Assembly (NCBI GenBank): GCA_965207045.1
Contig: OZ242261.1
Location: forward strand, 620,001-684,000
Reading direction: 5' to 3'
From: G965207045 sp965207045
GTDB taxonomy: Bacteria > Pseudomonadota > Alphaproteobacteria > Rickettsiales > Anaplasmataceae
Length of the DNA: 64,000 nucleotides
Shown here piece after piece: positions 28,560 through 38,142 of this stretch. A program made the position numbers and the translations under genes. The notes beneath the pieces were generated by a model. The model was not told the origin of the DNA. It worked only from the letters and a program-made list of their open reading frames with translations, and did not search any database. The first letter of the stretch is position 1. Each line of letters begins with the position of its first letter.

Positions 28560-29061
28560 GTTACTATCTTTATCAATTTTTATATTGATCTTTACACTTT
28601 ACTACCATAGTGCCCAGAATTTTATAGAGGAAATAGAGTTTGATAACAATATTCTTCGCTGGAATAACGAGCTATTAGAGCATAAAAAAAATCAAATTGT
28701 TGAGAAAAGACTAGGAGTTGAATTATATGAAAAAGTATTAGTGGAACTACCTAAAAGGGATCAAATTTTAGATTCTATTTATAATATCAAAAATACAATA
28801 GAAAAAGTTATAATGTATGATTTTTCATTGAACATTTTAGAAAACGAATCGGCTTGTTATGACTCACTTTGTTTATCATATATGGATATAAAAATAAATT
28901 TTACTTGTAATAACATAAATAGTATGAGTTTAATAATCGAAAATATTAGCTTTATGCACGGAATTGTTGTGCAATTTGTCAATATTGATAACCTGTCTCA
29001 ATATGAGGTTTTCGTTAATTTATTGTTACGTAGTTATTACTCACAAAACAATTTTGATTAA
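28540..29061 (+). CDS. Single-pass membrane protein, possibly GspM or PilO-like
   Basis: The 173-residue protein has an N-terminal membrane anchor (KLLSLSIFILIFTLYYHSA), then a helical stretch (IEEIEFDNNILRWNNELLEH) and a small C-terminal alpha/beta-like region. GspM and PilO share this plan: short cytoplasmic tail, one helix, coiled coil, ferredoxin-like domain. It overlaps the preceding gene by 20 bp, so the two are translationally linked. It ends 94 bp before the M16 peptidase start. No other pilus or type II secretion gene is seen in the window. I do not assign a function. Confidence 0.5.
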   Translation: MRKIYTKLLSLSIFILIFTLYYHSAQNFIEEIEFDNNILRWNNELLEHKKNQIVEKRLGVELYEKVLVELPKRDQILDSIYNIKNTIEKVIMYDFSLNILENESACYDSLCLSYMDIKINFTCNNINSMSLIIENISFMHGIVVQFVNIDNLSQYEVFVNLLLRSYYSQNNFD

Positions 29062-29155
29062 TATTCCATGATACGAAAATGTTTTTTTGTGGAATAATGG
29101 AAATTCTGTTATAGTGTCTAGTTATACTATTTTAAGTTTGAAAGTACATATAGAA

Positions 29156-30424
29156 GTGATTAATAAACCAAGGTTAACAACCTTAACAAATGGTTTTCGT
29201 GTTTTGACAGACTCCATGAATGAGGTTGATTCAGTAGCAATCAGTGTTTGGATAAATGCTGGTGGAAGGTTTGAAGTAAAAGAAAATTGTGGTATTGCAC
29301 ATTTTCTAGAACATGTAGCTTTCAAGGGAACAAAAAATCGTAGTGCCTTTGATATTGCAAAAGAGTTTGATAAAATAGGAGGACAATTTAATGCCTATAC
29401 AAGCAAAGAGTTTACTGTGTATCATGCAAAAGTTTTAAAGGAGAATTTTCCTACAGGTTTGGACATAATTGCAGATATATTATTAAATCCTGTCTTTGAT
29501 TCTATTGAGATAGAAAGAGAGAGAAAAGTAGTTTTACAGGAAATAGCACAAACAAATGATAATCCTGATGATATTTTATACGATAAATATGTTGAAACAG
29601 CCTATCCCAACCAAGCTCTTGGTAGACCGATTCTTGGAAGAAAAGAGTTAGTTAATTCATTTGAAGATAAGCATTTACAAGATTTCATGGCACAACATTA
29701 CCATAGTAGAAACATGTTACTTTCTGTTGCTGGAAATATTGAACATGAACAAGTAGTAGATTTTAGTAAAAAATCATTTGCCAATTTACCTGAAAAAAAG
29801 AACTTCGCTAACATGAAAGAAGCAAAATATATTGGTGGCGAATTTCGCGAAAAACGTGATCTTGAACAAGTACATGTTTATCTTGGCTTCAATGGACTTA
29901 ATTACTATAGTGAAGATTATTATAATATCCAAGTCATGTCACTGATCTTAGGAGGAGGAATGTCTTCACGTTTGTTTCAAGAAATTCGTGAAAGACGTGG
30001 GTTATCATATTCTATTTCTTCATTTAGTCAAAATTATAAAGATAGTGGCATGTTAAATATTTATTGTGCTACAGAATACAATAAGGTAGAGACTGTATTA
30101 GATATAGTAATTCAAGAGATGAAAAAAATGATAGATTGTGTTACTCAAGATGAGTTGGACAGAGCTAAATCTCAGATAAAATCTAGCCTATTAATGGGTA
30201 TGGAAAGTAATTCTTCTAGAGCTGACATTACTGCTAGCTCTTATATGAAATACAACAGACACATATCTAAACAAGAAATATTGGAAAAAATTAATGAAAC
30301 GACAGTAAAAACAATTCAAAGATTAATGGAGTCAATTTTATTTGGACGCTCCTCATGCACTATAGCATCAATTGGTAAAATTGAAAATGTTCCGCAGTAT
30401 TATGATATTTTAAAAAAGATATGA
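29156..30424 (+). CDS. M16 family zinc metallopeptidase (processing-peptidase-like)
   Basis: This insulinase-superfamily protein carries the inverted zinc motif HFLEH (HxxEH) near residue 51 and the downstream Glu region [13 protein letters not shown]-terminal M16 domain follows ([20 protein letters not shown]). The best match is the soluble processing-peptidase-like M16B type related to mitochondrial processing peptidase. I chose GTG at 29156 over a TTG at 29087: the first homologous residues ([15 protein letters not shown]) come just after it, giving 422 aa. The stop overlaps hslV by 4 bp. There is no signal peptide, so it is probably cytoplasmic, unlike the M16 pair at 40685-43313. Confidence 0.92.
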   Translation: MINKPRLTTLTNGFRVLTDSMNEVDSVAISVWINAGGRFEVKENCGIAHFLEHVAFKGTKNRSAFDIAKEFDKIGGQFNAYTSKEFTVYHAKVLKENFPTGLDIIADILLNPVFDSIEIERERKVVLQEIAQTNDNPDDILYDKYVETAYPNQALGRPILGRKELVNSFEDKHLQDFMAQHYHSRNMLLSVAGNIEHEQVVDFSKKSFANLPEKKNFANMKEAKYIGGEFREKRDLEQVHVYLGFNGLNYYSEDYYNIQVMSLILGGGMSSRLFQEIRERRGLSYSISSFSQNYKDSGMLNIYCATEYNKVETVLDIVIQEMKKMIDCVTQDELDRAKSQIKSSLLMGMESNSSRADITASSYMKYNRHISKQEILEKINETTVKTIQRLMESILFGRSSCTIASIGKIENVPQYYDILKKI

Positions 30425-30939
30425 CTACTATATTGACACTAGCAAAGAATAATAAAGTTGTAATGATTGGCGATGGTCAGGTTTCTCTTGGCAATACTGT
30501 AATGAAGAAAAGCGCTAAAAAAGTTCGCAGATTAAAAGGTGATAACATAATAGCTGGTTTTGCCGGTGCTACTGCTGATGCCTTTACTTTGTTTGAACGC
30601 CTTGAAGCTAAGCTTGAAGCCTATACAAATCAGTTAATGCGCTCATGTGTTGAGTTGGCTAAAGATTGGCGTACTGATAAGTATTTACGTAGATTGGAAG
30701 CAATGATGATAGTTGTTGACACAAATGTTTCTTTAGTTATCACTGGCAATGGTGATGTTTTGGAACCTGAAGATAGGATAGCAGCAATAGGTTCTGGCGG
30801 TAATTATGCTTTGTCTGCTGCTCGTGCTTTATTTGATATAAAAAGGATTAATGCAGAAGAAATTGCAAAAAAAGCTATGAAAATAGCCGCAGACATTTGT
30901 GTTTTTACCAATGATAATTTTGTTATAGAAACCGTGTAA
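30421..30939 (+). CDS. hslV: ATP-dependent protease subunit HslV
   Basis: HslV (ClpQ) is the threonine protease core of the HslUV complex. The start [20 protein letters not shown] places the nucleophilic Thr at position 2, exposed after Met removal, followed by the conserved GDGQVSLG and [17 protein letters not shown]. The length of 172 aa is normal. It overlaps the M16 gene by 4 bp and is followed 12 bp later by hslU. Confidence 0.97.
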   Translation: MTTILTLAKNNKVVMIGDGQVSLGNTVMKKSAKKVRRLKGDNIIAGFAGATADAFTLFERLEAKLEAYTNQLMRSCVELAKDWRTDKYLRRLEAMMIVVDTNVSLVITGNGDVLEPEDRIAAIGSGGNYALSAARALFDIKRINAEEIAKKAMKIAADICVFTNDNFVIETV

Positions 30940-30951
30940 TTAGGATTTATT

Positions 30952-32397
30952 ATGTCTGAAAAAGATGATATACTAGAAGAAGAAGATGATGATGATCAAA
31001 TTCATGATAACGAGAGCAACGACAGTAATGACAATGGTAGTGCAACAGGAAATTATAAGTACAGTATAGAGTCTTTTACTCCAGCCGAAGTCGTTAAAGT
31101 ATTAGATAGATTTATTGTAGGTCAGGATGATGCTAAGCGTGCCGTTGCAATCGCTTTACGTAATCGTTGGCGTCGCAGTTTAGTCGCTCAACCACTTAGG
31201 GATGAAATTATACCTAAAAATATCTTGATGATAGGCCCAACTGGTGTTGGAAAAACTGAGATTGCCCGCAGACTCGCTAAATTATCAAATGCACCCTTCA
31301 TAAAAATTGAGGCAACAAAATTCACTGAAATTGGTTACGTTGGTCGCGACGTCGATTCGATAGTTCGCGATTTAGTTGAAATAGCAATTGAAATGGTAAG
31401 ACGAGACGTACGTTCCACTGTTGAAGGAATTGCAAAAAGAGATGCTCGCAAAAGAATATTAGATGCTTTAATTGGTGATGAATCCCAACATAAAGCAACT
31501 AGAAATAGTTTTGCCAAAAAATTAGATAGTGGAAAACTAGATAACGCTGATATATCAATTAATGTAAGAGAAAATCTTTCACCCCAATCTATGTCTATGC
31601 TAGATATACCTGGAATGCAAGGAGGTCAAGTTGGATTGATGAATGTTAGCGATGTTATTGGAAAACTTTTTGGTGGTAATAAGAAAACAAAAAAACGCAA
31701 AGTAAAAGTAAAAGATGCTTGGTCTCTTTTGATAAACGATGAGGTCGATAAGATGCTTGATGAAGAGCAAATCATTAAGGATGCATTAGAGCTTGTTACT
31801 AATAATGGTATAGTATTTTTAGATGAGATAGATAAAATTGCTGACAGCACAACTAATACTTCTGGTGGAAGAGGTGAAGTAAGTCGAGTTGGTGTACAAA
31901 GAGACTTAATGCCACTATTTGAAGGAACGACTGTTTCAACAAAATATGGTAACGTAAAAACAGATCATGTTCTATTCATTGCTTCTGGTGCATTTCATAT
32001 TGCTAGACCATCTGACCTTCTGCCAGAATTACAAGGAAGACTTCCCATAAGGGTCGAATTAAACCCGTTAAGTGAAGATGCTATGATCAGCATTCTTAGA
32101 GAAACTGAATCCAGTTTGCTTAAACAGTATACGGCCTTGATGGCTACAGAAAAAGTGGAATTAAAATTTACGGATGATGGAATTAAAGCAATTGCAAAAA
32201 TTACGATTAATCTTAACAATGAAGTTGAAAATATAGGTGCAAGACGCTTACATACAGTTATGGAAAAATTATTAGAAAACATTAGTTTCAATGCTTCAGA
32301 AAAATCTGGTTCATCAGTTATAATAAATGAAAAATACGTTCGAGATTCATTGAGCGACATACTTAAAAAACTAGATCTTTCAAAATTTATATTGTAG
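30952..32397 (+). CDS. hslU: HslUV ATPase subunit HslU
   Basis: HslU (ClpY) is the AAA+ unfoldase that feeds proteins to HslV. The 481 residues include an unusually acidic N-terminal extension of about 35 residues ([20 protein letters not shown]). Then come [20 protein letters not shown], Walker [17 protein letters not shown], the I-domain insertion, Walker [11 protein letters not shown], and the C-terminal [19 protein letters not shown] tail that docks into HslV. The typical length is about 440-450 aa, so the acidic leader accounts for the excess. Confidence 0.97.
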   Translation: MSEKDDILEEEDDDDQIHDNESNDSNDNGSATGNYKYSIESFTPAEVVKVLDRFIVGQDDAKRAVAIALRNRWRRSLVAQPLRDEIIPKNILMIGPTGVGKTEIARRLAKLSNAPFIKIEATKFTEIGYVGRDVDSIVRDLVEIAIEMVRRDVRSTVEGIAKRDARKRILDALIGDESQHKATRNSFAKKLDSGKLDNADISINVRENLSPQSMSMLDIPGMQGGQVGLMNVSDVIGKLFGGNKKTKKRKVKVKDAWSLLINDEVDKMLDEEQIIKDALELVTNNGIVFLDEIDKIADSTTNTSGGRGEVSRVGVQRDLMPLFEGTTVSTKYGNVKTDHVLFIASGAFHIARPSDLLPELQGRLPIRVELNPLSEDAMISILRETESSLLKQYTALMATEKVELKFTDDGIKAIAKITINLNNEVENIGARRLHTVMEKLLENISFNASEKSGSSVIINEKYVRDSLSDILKKLDLSKFIL

Positions 32398-32398
32398 C

Positions 32399-33058
32399 AT
32401 GAAAGTAGCAGCAGTGATCCTTGCTGGTGGAAATGGCATTAGATTTGACTCTGATGTACCAAAGCAATATCTAAGTTTTAATAATGGGCCAAGTGCCCTA
32501 GAAAGATCTGTACAAGTATTTTTATCTCATAAATCAGTTCAAAAAGTACAAGTTGTTATTGGAGTTGAACACAAGGCTTTTTACAAACTTGAAGATCAAG
32601 AAAAGTTATTTCCAGTTATATTTGGAGGTAGTAGAAGACAAGATTCAGCTTTAAACGCGTTAGAAATACTTGAGAATGAAAAGCCAGATTTTATTTTAAT
32701 TCATGATGCTGCCAGGCCTTTTGTTTCGCATAATTTAATTAATAAAGTTTTAGATAAACTAAAAACAAATAATGCTGTAATTCCTGTATTAAATATAACT
32801 GATTCTATAATTAGGATCAATGATGATTCTACAGTTAAACAAAATATAACAAATAATCAATTATTTAGTGTACAAACCCCTCAGGGATTTCGTTTTATAG
32901 ATATATTACACTGCCATAAATTAGAAAAAGGTAGTAGTGAAATTTTTACGGACGATGCTTCCTTATTACACAAGTATGGCTTGCCAGTAGCAACAGTCAA
33001 GGGTGATAACCGAAATATTAAAATTACACACAAGGAGTGCATTAGTGAAAATGCTTAG
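32399..33058 (+). CDS. ispD: 2-C-methyl-D-erythritol 4-phosphate cytidylyltransferase
   Basis: IspD makes CDP-ME from MEP in the non-mevalonate isoprenoid pathway. The 219-residue protein opens with AAVILAGGNGIRFDSDVPKQ, the nucleotide-binding motif, then has ILIHDAARPFVS and VQTPQGF, all diagnostic. It begins 1 nt after the hslU stop and overlaps ispF at its end. The ispD-ispF pairing is classic; in many alphaproteobacteria they are fused, whereas here they are separate. Confidence 0.96.
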   Translation: MKVAAVILAGGNGIRFDSDVPKQYLSFNNGPSALERSVQVFLSHKSVQKVQVVIGVEHKAFYKLEDQEKLFPVIFGGSRRQDSALNALEILENEKPDFILIHDAARPFVSHNLINKVLDKLKTNNAVIPVLNITDSIIRINDDSTVKQNITNNQLFSVQTPQGFRFIDILHCHKLEKGSSEIFTDDASLLHKYGLPVATVKGDNRNIKITHKECISENA

Positions 33059-33536
33059 AGTTGGACATGGCTATGACACACATAAATTCTGTATTTCTAA
33101 TAAAGGCTTTATAACTGTATGCGGGGTAAAAATTCCCCATTCAAAAGCAATCAAAGCTCATTCTGATGGAGATGTTGGTATACATGCATTAGTAGATGCA
33201 ATGCTTGGTGCAGTAGCTTGTGGTGATATTGGAGAGCACTTTTCCTCAACAGATGATAAATGGAAAGATGCTGATTCTGCCCTTTTTTTAATAGAAGCTA
33301 ATGCAATTGTTTCCAACAAAGATTTTTGCATTGCAAATATTGATATAACTATAATATGTGAACAACCAAAGATGAGTCAGTATAAACTAGCTATGCGTGA
33401 AAAATTGGCATATATATTAGGGCTAGAGGTAGATGTAATTAGTGTTAAAGCTAAAACCAACGAAAAAATGGGTTTTTTGGGCAAAGGTGAGGGAATAGCA
33501 GCACATACAACAGTACTACTCGTGTCAAATAAATAA
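33045..33536 (+). CDS. ispF: 2-C-methyl-D-erythritol 2,4-cyclodiphosphate synthase
   Basis: IspF cyclises CDP-ME 2-phosphate in the isoprenoid pathway. Diagnostic motifs are GHGYDTH at the start, HSDGDVGIHALVDAMLGA, GDIGEHF and the C-terminal KAKTNEKMGFLGKGEGIAAH. I chose GTG at 33045 (163 aa): an AAGGAG ribosome-binding site at 33032-33037 is 7 nt before it, while the internal ATG at 33051 is too far. It overlaps ispD by 14 bp. Confidence 0.96.
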   Translation: MKMLRVGHGYDTHKFCISNKGFITVCGVKIPHSKAIKAHSDGDVGIHALVDAMLGAVACGDIGEHFSSTDDKWKDADSALFLIEANAIVSNKDFCIANIDITIICEQPKMSQYKLAMREKLAYILGLEVDVISVKAKTNEKMGFLGKGEGIAAHTTVLLVSNK

Positions 33537-33689
33537 GAAACATCGACATACAAAAATATTCTACCTCTAAACTTTGCCTGTTGAACTACAGAAAAATCTT
33601 AAACACTAAAGCTTAAAGGAGATAAAGAACATTTACTAAAGCAATAGACATTATGGAGAACTTACTTTCACCCTTTTTTTAATGAAAAT

Positions 33690-33790
33690 ATTTTGTTGAA
33701 AAAGCATAATACTTTGTATCGACTTTCTGATGTGAGTAGCAGCTCTTAAGTTATTGAACAACACAACAATTTGACTGTTCTCGTCTTGAG
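33690..33790. repeat. 101-bp direct repeat, copy 1 (ankyrin gene 3' end)
   Basis: This segment recurs at 35004-35104 with a single visible mismatch (GATGTGAG versus GATTTGAG). It spans the last codons of the intact ankyrin gene and its downstream flank, and marks the 3' boundary of a tandem gene duplication with an offset of 1314 bp. Confidence 0.93.
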
Positions 33791-34935
33791 GACACATGTT
33801 GTTTAGAGTAAGCATTAAAAAGACGATATTGAGGGCGCTCTTTTCTTACATCAAGCAGATCAGTTTGTAATTTATTAATTTGACTCTCTAGTACACTTAC
33901 CTTTTCAAGTTGCTGATTTTGTCTCATCATCATCACCTCATAAGCACTTTGCCTTCTCTCTTTGGAAAAAACAGCAGCTCTTACTTCAGGATTATGACCC
34001 TCTTGTGCCAACTTAAAAGCATTTTTTCCTCCTTCTTGTATTTCCCGGTTTGGGTTAGCTCCTGCGTCTACTAAACACTCAATAATTTTAACATTTCCCA
34101 GCGTTACTGCAAGCGTGATTGCATCGCCCCCATCTTGTATACATCGTGGATCATTACTTTGTAGATTAAAATCAAGATCAGACCTAACTCCTTTTCTTGC
34201 TATTGTATTTACTTTAGCTCCTGCTTCTATTAAAGCATTTACCATACAGAGATTTTGTACTTTTACTGCTTCCATAAGTGGAGTACTATAAGTACTCACT
34301 CCACAATTACAAAACCCTGTTACTACCTCTAAGACGTATGGAGTTGCATTTTTAATAAATTTCTCTGCTAAAGTAAAATCATCACTTCTTACGACAAAAT
34401 TTACAACAGTATCTTTCTTAAACTCAACAAAATTAGTCATAGAATAATTATAATGACGTGAAGCAAAGTACTTTATTATGTCTTGATAGTTATCATTCTT
34501 CACTAACATAGACAAAAATTCCGCAACCTCAGAAGTAGTTCTTATTTTTTTAAACCATCCGCCTAAAAACTCCTCTTCTTTTACAAAGATATTGTCTTTA
34601 TCAATTGTTTCCAACTCTTTTATTTTCGCAAAAACCAAACTAACAACCTCTATACTATTTTTCCTTACAGCTTGCACTAAACAATCTCCAAGTATGGCAC
34701 TGCAATAAAGTTCGCGCAACATTTTAACTCCTGCATTGCCACTGAACAACGTAGATTTAAATTCACCGAGAACCTCTTTTACTTCTTGGTCATTACTGCT
34801 TTCAATTGCATTGAATAGTCTTTTTCTTACCTCTTCTTGCATAACAGTTCTAAGTTTAAACAAAATATTTTTTATTCCGTTTTCATTATCGCTTTCAATT
34901 GTATTTGATAATTCTCTTTTTACTTCTTCTAGCAT
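33751..34935 (-). CDS. Ankyrin-repeat protein (intact copy)
   Basis: This 394-residue protein has an N-terminal helical region, two or three ankyrin repeats (YSTPLMEAVKVQNLCMVNAL followed by IEAGAKVN near residues 220-245; AITLAVTLGNVKIIECLVDA then GANPN near 275-300; GGKNAFKLAQEGHNPEVRAA), and a C-terminal coiled coil (VSVLESQINKLQTDL) ending in Cys-Cys-Val-Val-Gln. Ankyrin proteins in Anaplasmataceae include type IV secretion effectors; whether this is secreted is not shown. The CC near the C-terminus could be lipid-modified in a host cell, which is speculative. A decayed duplicate lies just upstream on the same strand. Confidence 0.85.
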   Translation of the reverse strand: MLEEVKRELSNTIESDNENGIKNILFKLRTVMQEEVRKRLFNAIESSNDQEVKEVLGEFKSTLFSGNAGVKMLRELYCSAILGDCLVQAVRKNSIEVVSLVFAKIKELETIDKDNIFVKEEEFLGGWFKKIRTTSEVAEFLSMLVKNDNYQDIIKYFASRHYNYSMTNFVEFKKDTVVNFVVRSDDFTLAEKFIKNATPYVLEVVTGFCNCGVSTYSTPLMEAVKVQNLCMVNALIEAGAKVNTIARKGVRSDLDFNLQSNDPRCIQDGGDAITLAVTLGNVKIIECLVDAGANPNREIQEGGKNAFKLAQEGHNPEVRAAVFSKERRQSAYEVMMMRQNQQLEKVSVLESQINKLQTDLLDVRKERPQYRLFNAYSKQHVSSRREQSNCCVVQ

Positions 34936-35003
34936 AATAATTATCTTTTATAAAACATAGTTATTGCACATTCTAATATCAACACTTCAAACAATCAATA
35001 CCT

Positions 35004-35104
35004 ATTTTGTTGAAAAAGCATAATACTTTGTATCGACTTTCTGATTTGAGTAGCAGCTCTTAAGTTATTGAACAACACAACAATTTGACTGTTCTCGTCT
35101 TGAG
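35004..35104. repeat. 101-bp direct repeat, copy 2 (ankyrin pseudogene 3' end)
   Basis: This is the partner of 33690-33790, with one visible mismatch. It covers the last codons and downstream flank of the decayed ankyrin copy. Confidence 0.93.
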
Positions 35105-36175
35105 CGCACATGTTGAGAGTAAGTATCAAAAAGACAAGATCTAGGATGTTTTCCTCTTGCATCAAGCAGATTAGTTTGTAATTTATTAACTCGATTTTCT
35201 AGTTCATTTACCTTTTTTCTAAATTGCTGATTTTATCCCATCATCACCTTAAAAGCACTTGCCTTCTCTCTTTGGAAAAAAACAGCAGCTCTTACTTTAG
35301 GATTATGACTCTCTTGTGCCAACTTAAAAGCAGTTTTTCCTCCTATTGCCTTAATTCTCAAGTTCGGGTTAGCGCCTTCGTCTATTAAACGCTCTATAAT
35401 TGCGACATTTCCACGTATTACTGCAATCGTAATTGGATTCATTCCGGATAACTCCTCCTTGTAAATCATATTGTACACCTTGTTTTCCACTCTCACTATT
35501 TTATTTACGTCAGCTCCTGCTTTTATTAAAGCATTTACCATAAAAAAATTTTGCATTTTTACTGCTAATGTGAGTGGAGTATCACAAGTAATACTGTCAA
35601 AATCGTAGTTATGACATAATGTTACTTTTTCTAATGCGAATACCTATATTTGTACTTTCAATCAATTTAATAAACTTCTCTATTAAAACCAAATCATCAC
35701 TTCTTATAACAAAATTCATAATAGTATTGTTCTCAAAAAGACTAGAATCTACATAACTAGAATAACAATTATTGAACAAATATTTAATTACACCTTGATA
35801 GTTACCTTCTTCTGCTAATAATATAGATAAAAACTTCTTAACAGCCAGAGTAGTTCTATATTTGTTTTTAACAAACCATCTACCCAAAATGCTATTACTG
35901 TCCAATATAATCTGGTTTTCCATCATCATAACTTCCAATTCTTTTATTTTCGCTAAAACCAAATTAACGATATTTATCTTATTTTCATTTACAGCTTGCA
36001 CCCAACAATCTCCAAGTATGGCATCGTGATAAAGTTTGACTCAAATTTTATGTCCTTCCTCTCCAATAAATAACTCAGGTTTAAGTTTATCCAAAACATT
36101 TCTTGCTTTTTGATCATTATCGCTCTCAATTGCAGATGATAGTCCTTCTTTTACTTCTCCCAATATAATAATCAT
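35065..36175 (-). pseudogene. Decayed duplicate of the ankyrin-repeat gene
   Basis: The minus strand encodes a paralogue of the gene at 33751-34935 in broken pieces. Starting from 36175, the N-terminal part (ILGEVKEGLSSAIESDNDQ) meets an in-frame TGA. The same frame continues as VKLYHDAILGDCWVQAVNEN to about 35609. A frameshift moves to another frame that carries the ankyrin part (MVNALIKAGADVN) down to 35233, where a TAA replaces the intact gene's CAA codon. The C-terminal coiled coil and final SNCCVVQ then remain open. There are therefore at least two nonsense codons and one frameshift. Confidence 0.88.
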
Positions 36176-36271
36176 TTTCTATAGAACATAATTCATTATA
36201 TATTTAAACATTAATATTTCAAAAAAAATCAACACCTTTCTTAAATTTTTAGTATACATTACAATAATTAG

Positions 36272-38011
36272 TTATATATGCTTAATCGCAAGTTCTTTTA
36301 AATGAGAAGAAGCAGCTACTGAAGGTGCCCCCATTAAAATATCCTCTGCCTTTTGATTCATAGGAAAACATATAACTTCTCTGATATTATTCTCACCTAA
36401 CATTAGCATCAATAACCTATCAATACCAAGTGCTATGCCTCCATGCGGTGGTGCTCCAAATTTAAAACTATTAACCAAAGCAGGAAATGATTCTTTTACT
36501 TCTTCTTCTGCGTAACCAGCAATTTTAAAGGCTTTGTACATAACATCCAACTTATGATTACGTATAGCACCACTAGCAAGTTCAATACCATTACACACCA
36601 AATCATATTGGTAAGCCAAAATTTGTAACGGATCACCTACTAAGTTCTGTTGTGGCATAGAAAAAGGATTATGTGAAAAATTAATCTTTTTTGTATTTTC
36701 GTCATACTCAAAAAGTGGAAAATCCGTTACCCAACAAAATTTAAACTCTTTATTATCTATCAAACTCAACTCGTTTGCCAAATGAGTTCTAATTATACTA
36801 ATAAATTTATTAATCTCTTTTTCATAGTCAGATACAAAAAAAACAGCACAACCATTCCTGCCACCAACTATTTTACATAAATCTACTATTTCCTTATCCG
36901 TTAGAAATTTTGCTATAGGACCCTTTGCTTTACCTCCATCTGTAAAATTAACATAACCTAAACCTGGTAACCCTATCGAACGGACATAATCGTTTTGCTT
37001 GTCAAAAAAACTTCTAGGCTTCGTACCAATACCTGTCACCATAATAGCACGAACCACCATACCCTTTTCTATATTACCTTTAAATAGAGTAAATCCCGAA
37101 TTCACAAAGATACTACCCACATCATAAATTACAAGTGGATTACGCAAATCTGGCTTATCTGTACCATATTTCTGCATCGATTCTTGATAAGTAATACTAG
37201 CAAAATGCTGAACTTCAACAGAAAAAATATCCTTACAACTGCGCATAATAACATGTTCCATAATGCGCATTATCTCTTCTTGTGTAACAAAAGACATTTC
37301 AAAATCTAACTGATAGAACTCAGCAGGCGATCTATCAGCCCTTGAATCTTCATCACGAAAACAGGGAGCAACCTGGAAATATCTGTCAAAACCAGAGACC
37401 ATTAACAATTGCTTAAATTGCTGTGGAGCTTGTGGCAACGCATAAAACTTTCCTTTATGCAAACGGCTAGGCACAAGATAATCTCGTGCCCCTTCCGGAG
37501 AAGATGCCGTCAAAATAGGTGTTTGAAATTCTAAAAAATCTTCATCTATCATTACATTTCTTAATTCCTGTATAAATTGAGAACGTAAAATTATATTCTT
37601 ATGAACCTTTTCTCGTCTTAAATCCAAAAAACGATACCTCAACCTTAATTCCTCTGCTATATCTTCATCAGATGCAACTTGTAATGGCAAGATTTCAGCA
37701 TTAGATTCGATTTTCCAACTTTTAACAACTATTTCGATATCACCATTTTTTATTTTATCATTAACTGTTTTAACAGAGCGCTTTACTACATTCCCTTCCA
37801 CAGTTACAACACTTTCAATGTGTACTGAAGATATTACTTCTATCTCATTATGAAAAACCAACTGAATAATACCATAATGGTCACGCAAATCAACAAATAT
37901 CACGCCACCATGATCTCTCATTCTAAAAATCCAACCAGACAATTTTACTGTCTGACCAATAATTTGCGTTGAAATTTCGCCACAATTACAAGAGCGATAT
38001 GGATGCTTCAT
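36272..38011 (-). CDS. aspS: Aspartyl-tRNA synthetase
   Basis: AspRS charges tRNA-Asp, and in many alphaproteobacteria also tRNA-Asn for later amidation by GatCAB. The 579 residues have an N-terminal OB-fold (VKLSGWIFRMRDHGGVIFVD), motif 2 (FRDEDSRADRSPAEFYQLDFE), a bacterial GAD insertion, and motif 3 (GIALGIDRLLMLMLGE). The length fits bacterial-type AspRS. It stands alone on minus, 131 bp from the symporter gene downstream. Confidence 0.96.
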   Translation of the reverse strand: MKHPYRSCNCGEISTQIIGQTVKLSGWIFRMRDHGGVIFVDLRDHYGIIQLVFHNEIEVISSVHIESVVTVEGNVVKRSVKTVNDKIKNGDIEIVVKSWKIESNAEILPLQVASDEDIAEELRLRYRFLDLRREKVHKNIILRSQFIQELRNVMIDEDFLEFQTPILTASSPEGARDYLVPSRLHKGKFYALPQAPQQFKQLLMVSGFDRYFQVAPCFRDEDSRADRSPAEFYQLDFEMSFVTQEEIMRIMEHVIMRSCKDIFSVEVQHFASITYQESMQKYGTDKPDLRNPLVIYDVGSIFVNSGFTLFKGNIEKGMVVRAIMVTGIGTKPRSFFDKQNDYVRSIGLPGLGYVNFTDGGKAKGPIAKFLTDKEIVDLCKIVGGRNGCAVFFVSDYEKEINKFISIIRTHLANELSLIDNKEFKFCWVTDFPLFEYDENTKKINFSHNPFSMPQQNLVGDPLQILAYQYDLVCNGIELASGAIRNHKLDVMYKAFKIAGYAEEEVKESFPALVNSFKFGAPPHGGIALGIDRLLMLMLGENNIREVICFPMNQKAEDILMGAPSVAASSHLKELAIKHI

Positions 38012-38142
38012 AAACTTTCCTAACTGTACACAAATACACCGACAGTCTATACAATAGACCTTTAAAACTCAATCACCAATAAAAAAAACGCCATAAGGTA
38101 TTAGTATATAGTATGTGTTATGTGCAAACCATTCAAGAAAAT

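Noticed and set aside
35233..36001. Two separate small ankyrin genes (35233-35556 and 35609-36001)
   Set aside because: Both align to consecutive parts of the intact neighbour gene and are better explained as pieces of one pseudogene.
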